A program made the position numbers and the translations under genes. The notes beneath the pieces are model-generated. The model worked only from the letters and a program-made list of their open reading frames with translations, did not search any database and was not told where the DNA came from. Positions 60,019 through 64,000 of a stretch of 64,000 nt of DNA are shown in pieces (positions within the stretch are counted from its first letter, which is position 1; each line of letters opens with the position of its first letter). The stretch is from the NCBI GenBank assembly GCA_021234155.1, contig JAJEKV010000004.1:18167310-18231309 (forward strand), read 5' to 3'. Origin of the DNA: Isoetes taiwanensis (lineage: Eukaryota > Streptophyta > Lycopodiopsida > Isoetales > Isoetaceae).

Positions 60019-62599
60019 TCAGTTATGTGCAAAAGTGTGAGGAGTGATGAGAGAGGGATCCAGGACGTCCTCATATTCATTTATGCCATCGTCATCACCT
60101 TCACTTCTTTTCTTTGTCACTTTCGAGGAAGTGCTTGAGTTATCTTCCTCATCACTATCAAGCAGACGGTGAAGCATTGTCACCACCTTCTTCATCATCT
60201 TCTTCGTAATTACAAGCTTTTTAAGCAAATTGATAGTCGTGGCGTAGGCGATTGTCGATTTCAATTTAAAATCATAGCACAATATAGTCCGTCATTAAGG
60301 TTCAGCTCGTCCCTACAACCCACCTTCTTGGACTTTCTCCCTTTTCCTTGGCTTCTCATTTCTAACTCATATCTACCTTCAAAAGCATTTTCTGAGCGTG
60401 TTGCAAGCCAATGAATCTTGAGTTTAGTGACTAAGCCTTCCTCCTTGACTGTGTCAAGCACTTTTGCTATCGAGCGTAATTGCCGACCTTTGTCATCCTC
60501 CTCGGTCGGAAGAGCAATTAGCATACCTTTGGTAATTTACGTGATATTACCTTGAGGCTCATTCCCGCGTCTTGGTCAGAGGTACATGACTCGGTCCTCC
60601 TCGTCTTCTGCTGCAGGTGCAAATGTAGTAACCTTGCTTGGACCTCCTTGGTGTCTTTGGGGTTGATGGAAGGTGTTAGGCCATTGAAATGGTTCTTGCA
60701 ACTGTCTTAGAGCTATATTTTTTGTACAACAATTTTCTGTTCGAGAAAGAAATTACTCCACCACATCCAATCTTCTTCTAAGAAGTACTTAAACTGAGGA
60801 AATTCCATTTTCAATGGCTTTTAAGGATGACTCGGGGTACTTTTCTTACGCTTGGACTCCTTAGGATTTTTGAGAGGAAGTTGCTCAAAGCCGCGTTCTA
60901 TGATGGAAGTTTCGGAATATATTTAAGGAAGCGTAATCCCTCCGGTGGACTCAGGTCCTTAGTTGTGGTATACTTCTTCCCACAGAAGAAGCTTTGGCCA
61001 TCCTTCAAGTAGAACTTGATATGATGTTGAAAGGTGAGATCATTCAACTTGTTCCGACTTGTTCTCTGTTTGAGCGTTGAGAGAAAATAAACTCTCTCGA
61101 AATCAGCAGTCTCTTTAAGAAGATCGACCCTTTGGAGTAGGAGTGTAAGAATCTTCAATAATTCGAACTAAAGAAGGAAGACGTAAAGCCTTCTTCCTTC
61201 TAAGGCGCCACGCGAAAATCTCTTTGAACATTTTCGTCAATCGATCATGAGTGTGGCCTACAAGTAAGAAACCGAGCTTCACTTTTCTAAAGATCCCTAG
61301 CTCCACTAACATGGCACAGTACGCAAAGAGTGTTTGATTCTTGTTCTCCCTTGTAGTATTGTCAAGTTGCAGATAAAGCACTGGTGGTAATTGCTCTTGC
61401 TCGCACAGGACCTTGTTAAGAATTGTAATTGTGAGGTTCGGGTCACCATGCAAGTTTGGATACGTCAAAAATACTTTGCACTTTAGACTTCCTTTGAAGA
61501 CCATAGCTCCTACAAGGTGGACCTTAACAAAACATTCCTCTGGCACATCTTTAGGAATGTTCAAGAAATGTGGTAGAGTTGTTTTTTTTTGGTCCATTCC
61601 ATCAATCACAACAGACATGTATTGCAGTGGACGTTCAAGAGCTTTTTTTCTATGCTTGGCAAGCTTTCTTCTCTCTGCTGCTTGTTGTTCACGATGTCTG
61701 GCAAGGTTCTGTTGCACAATATCTGTAGAAGAAATCAGGTTAAAGCATTTTCTCTGAAACAAGTGAGAGATTAGAGAACATGAGCTTACTTCTTTCGACC
61801 TCTGTCTTTGGGTTTCTCGTTGACTCTTTAATTACGCACACCTCGAGCACCACGGACATTCTATGTTTTCTAGGAATTTTCACAAGACCGAATTCACTTT
61901 TTTCCACACCGGTGAAGTGTGAGTAAGAGATGTCTTTGAAAAGTGCAAGTCTCTTTGTAGTCATTAAAAACATCTTTTTTGGTGATGTTATCAGTTAAAT
62001 GATACATGTTGATGTTAGGTAGCTTCTCACATGTTTCTCTAAAATATTTCTCCATCCATGACACAGCAGCAAGGGCATGCATGGTTACAACTCTTCTTGG
62101 TCCGCAATGATCATCGATTCTTTGGATTTTTGTCCGATCTTTTGTGTATTCTAGACATTCTGGTGGACCCTAAACGGTGGACAACCATAAAGCATTTCTG
62201 GCAAACTTCTTGACGGTTAATGTAGTGCAAGAAGGTGTTGCAGTCTGGTCTTACATTATAAGCTAAATAAGCATTCTGGTCTGCCATTGTCATGGAGTTG
62301 TAGTTGTCTCTAACTGCTCGTAATTTAGCCATGTTAAATCTGCTGATGCAACCCAATGAGCAGCATTTAGTTCTCAAAAGTCTCCTCATTTTGTGTTCAT
62401 CCATAAGATTTCTTCTTCTTACAGAGGAGCAAGCCCTCAAACCAAAATCCACCTTGAATTTCTTTGAAGATTGGCTGGAGAACATGTAATCTCTTTGTTC
62501 CTCGTTGGTGTCTTCATCTTCTGATGAAACTTCTACTACGGGGTGACTTCCTCGTCACGAAAGTGGTGTGCTTGTAGAGGAAAACAGACCACGTGAAGT
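60019..62599 (-). CDS. DUF7869-type protein, unit 2 (cleaner reading of the core)
   Basis: ORF 61762-61115 is continuous for the core: 'NLARHREQQAAERRKLAKHR', 'YMSVVIDGMDQKKTTLPHFL', 'KVHLVGAMVFKG', 'LPPVLYLQLDNTTRENKNQT', 'MLVELGIFRKVKLGFLLVGH' and 'THDRLTKMF'. Upstream (62485-62111) is the Cys-rich block 'CCSLGCISRFNMAKLRAVRD' and 'CQKCFMVVHRLGSTRMSRIH', then 'KSEFGLVKIPRKHRMSV' (about 61880). A GT-AG intron of 67 nt at about 61725-61790 joins 'KTEVER' to 'IVQQNLARH' in phase. Conserved Asp (GMDQ), Asp/Glu (LDN..REN) and His/Asp (GHTHD) are retained. The C-terminal part is frameshifted near 60.1-60.6 kb. The 5' side is cut by the CACTA element at 62600. Confidence 0.75.
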
Positions 62600-64000
62600 C
62601 ACTACAAGAGAATGACAGTTAAACGTCAGAAAAATCGTCAGAGGGTCTGAAATAGTTTGTCAAATGCGTATTTGACTATTAATATGACGCTTGATCTGAC
62701 TAACAAACTGACGTTTAAATCTGACGAAAAATCTGACTAATAAACTGACTAATAAACATCTGACGAATTACCTGACATTTAGACTAACATTTAGCTTGAC
62801 TAATTAGTTGTCTAATAATCTGACTAATGAGGTGACGAGTAGTCGGACGAATCATTTCTGACGATTTTGCTGACTAAGAGTCTGACTTATAGCCTGACTA
62901 TCTGTCTGTCCAAATGTTTGACTAAATATCTGACTAATTAAATGACTTACAAGTTGACGATTACACTGATTAATTTTGTGACTATTATGCTGACTATCTG
63001 TCTATATTCGTCAGAATAATGGTCATGCATAATATCTATTGTAGTTGTTGCTATTCCCTAGTTCCTTTATTAATATAATGATGTAAATGATATATTAAGC
63101 ATCTAGACTTTCTCATTTATCGAATAACATCTCTATTTAATTGACTCCAAATGTTTTGTAATTTGAGGAGATCATGTTTCATTTGAGGAGGGAAAAAAAT
63201 GGCTTGCATTTGTTAAAGACGCTCGCCTTGTTCTCACCAAAAAAATATATAGAATGTAAATGGCCTATTATTTTCCACGTACACGGGCATTTATCCATTT
63301 TAAATTTTATGTGGCATTTTTGTTTGTTTATTTTCTATTTCGTTTTTTATCCCTTTCCCTTATTTCGATTTAGGGTTTCATTTCCATTAGGTTTTCGTTC
63401 TGGAGGGACGGCAGAGTCTGGCGGAGCGGCATTCGTTGAAACGCCTGAATCGCAGGGGTGCAGATATAGTCCTTACCGAACTAAGACTTCATACTTGAAA
63501 CTGAATTCTGAATTAAGTGGGCTTTCTATTTTGCATCTGCGTGGTAGAATGCAAAAGTGATCAGAAGACCATTCGTGAAGATCCATGGCAGCAAACAGCG
63601 CTCCGTTCGCCTTGCATCTAGCAGTCTTCTTTTTGTCATTTGGGCTGCTTCTTGTTCGCTCAAGTTCAGATAATTTGTCTTCTACACAAGCTCAGAGCCT
63701 TCTGGGACTACAAAAGGTATTGGAGAATCCGAGTATTTTGAGCAACTGGACTCCTTCGACAGATTTTTGCAGCGTTACTCCGTCTTCTTCACTCAATATA
63801 TCCTGTCTCAATGGTAGTCTGGCGGAGGGGCAAACTGATATGGCACATGATCAGAGAAGGTAACATGTTTTTGAACTATCAAATTTTTGAATGCAGCAAA
63901 AGACAGGCATTGCTGAAAGTTCAGACGTGGATGCCAGTTTCAGATTTCAGGTATGTAGGTGTCCTTAAGGGTGCATTTGAGTCAAAATTCTTGTTAGTAA
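62600..64000. mobile_element. CACTA transposon, second tandem copy (runs off the window)
   Basis: Same left end (CACTACAAGAGAATGACAG) after the same AGT at 62597-62599, the same subterminal array to about 63020, and the same captured exon. Its identical position in the host gene shows the 17.6-kb duplication followed the insertion, or is an assembly artefact. Confidence 0.9.
63585..63859 (+). CDS. Captured first exon of an LRR receptor-like kinase (At3g03770-like)
   Basis: Open from ATG to a GTAACATG donor (ends at 63859, phase 2). There is a signal peptide of about 25 residues ('LHLAVFFLSFGLLLV'), then 'SSTQAQSLLGLQKVLENPSI', 'LSNWTPSTDFCSVTPSSS' and 'LNISCLNG', the Cys-paired N-terminal cap preceding leucine-rich repeats. 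Wording and spacing resemble the probable inactive LRR receptor kinases of the Arabidopsis At3g03770 group. About 400 bp of upstream, possibly promoter and 5' UTR, is captured too. No kinase exon is seen in the element. It may give a truncated secreted peptide or only a chimeric transcript. Confidence 0.8.

Larger units (their letters stand above)
50346..64000. repeat. 17.6-kb tandem unit, copy 2 (incomplete)
   Basis: Direct repeat of 32711-46.3 kb in the same order. It is error-rich relative to copy 1 at about 50.5-53.5, 54.4-54.8, 56.5-56.7 and 59.9-60.6 kb, and cleaner at 61-64 kb. It runs off the window. Confidence 0.95.

Noticed and set aside
1-64000. CRISPR arrays, operons, bacterial or viral genes
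   Set aside because: No regularly spaced identical repeats with unique spacers, no ribosome-binding-site-linked gene series and no recognisable viral gene. Spliced eukaryotic genes and plant transposons explain the content.

Overview
The window is nuclear DNA of a large-genome land plant, most likely one with swimming sperm (fern, lycophyte, cycad or Ginkgo type). It is AT-rich and dominated by transposons, carries plant-type gene fragments (G-type lectin receptor kinase, LRR receptor kinase, ABCB transporter, plant arabinose-5-phosphate isomerase), and has one apparently intact spliced gene, a CFAP73/CCDC42-type axonemal protein on the minus strand (six exons, 23.9-28.0 kb). Flowering plants and conifers lack flagella, so this gene is the best taxonomic clue. 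I cannot name the species.

Layout. 0.3-6.4 kb: LINE debris, including an ORF1-like piece inverted against an ORF2 (endonuclease and reverse transcriptase) piece, with a tRNA-type SINE inside. 6.4-18.9 kb: a decayed paralogous copy of the CFAP73 locus. Only exon 3 survives, frameshifted, and a 7.7-kb insertion interrupts the copy. That insertion holds a KpsF/SETH3-type isomerase pseudogene, a 1.46-kb Pack-MULE with a lectin-kinase fragment (9-bp target duplication), an ABCB fragment and a degenerate AATCT-rich satellite. 19-23.9 kb: a small MULE-like MITE, an LTR end with its primer-binding site, a 150-bp GC-rich tandem repeat and an almost perfect hairpin. 23.9-28 kb: CFAP73. 28-32.7 kb: non-coding repeats.

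32.7-64 kb is a direct tandem duplication of about 17.6 kb. The first unit ends near 50,345 and the second runs off the window. Each unit holds a minus-strand gene of the eukaryotic 'GMDQ ... LDN..REN ... VGHTH' family (recalled as DUF7869; probably a mobile-element protein). A second, partial copy of its 3' half lies downstream, and a plus-strand gene with a ParB-like 'GGNHS' domain is divergent upstream. A 3,160-bp CACTA transposon with a 3-bp AGT target duplication has inserted into the first coding part of the DUF7869-type gene. It carries a captured LRR receptor-kinase first exon and further spliced exons.

The two 17.6-kb units differ mainly at CAG/CTG motifs, in patches that alternate between units (for example CAG read as CGT and CTG read as CC). 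This looks like uncorrected long-read error at methylated CHG sites rather than evolution, so both the duplication and many frameshifts need independent confirmation. The most novel biology is the divergent DUF7869-type/ParB-like gene pair and the gene-capturing CACTA lodged inside it.
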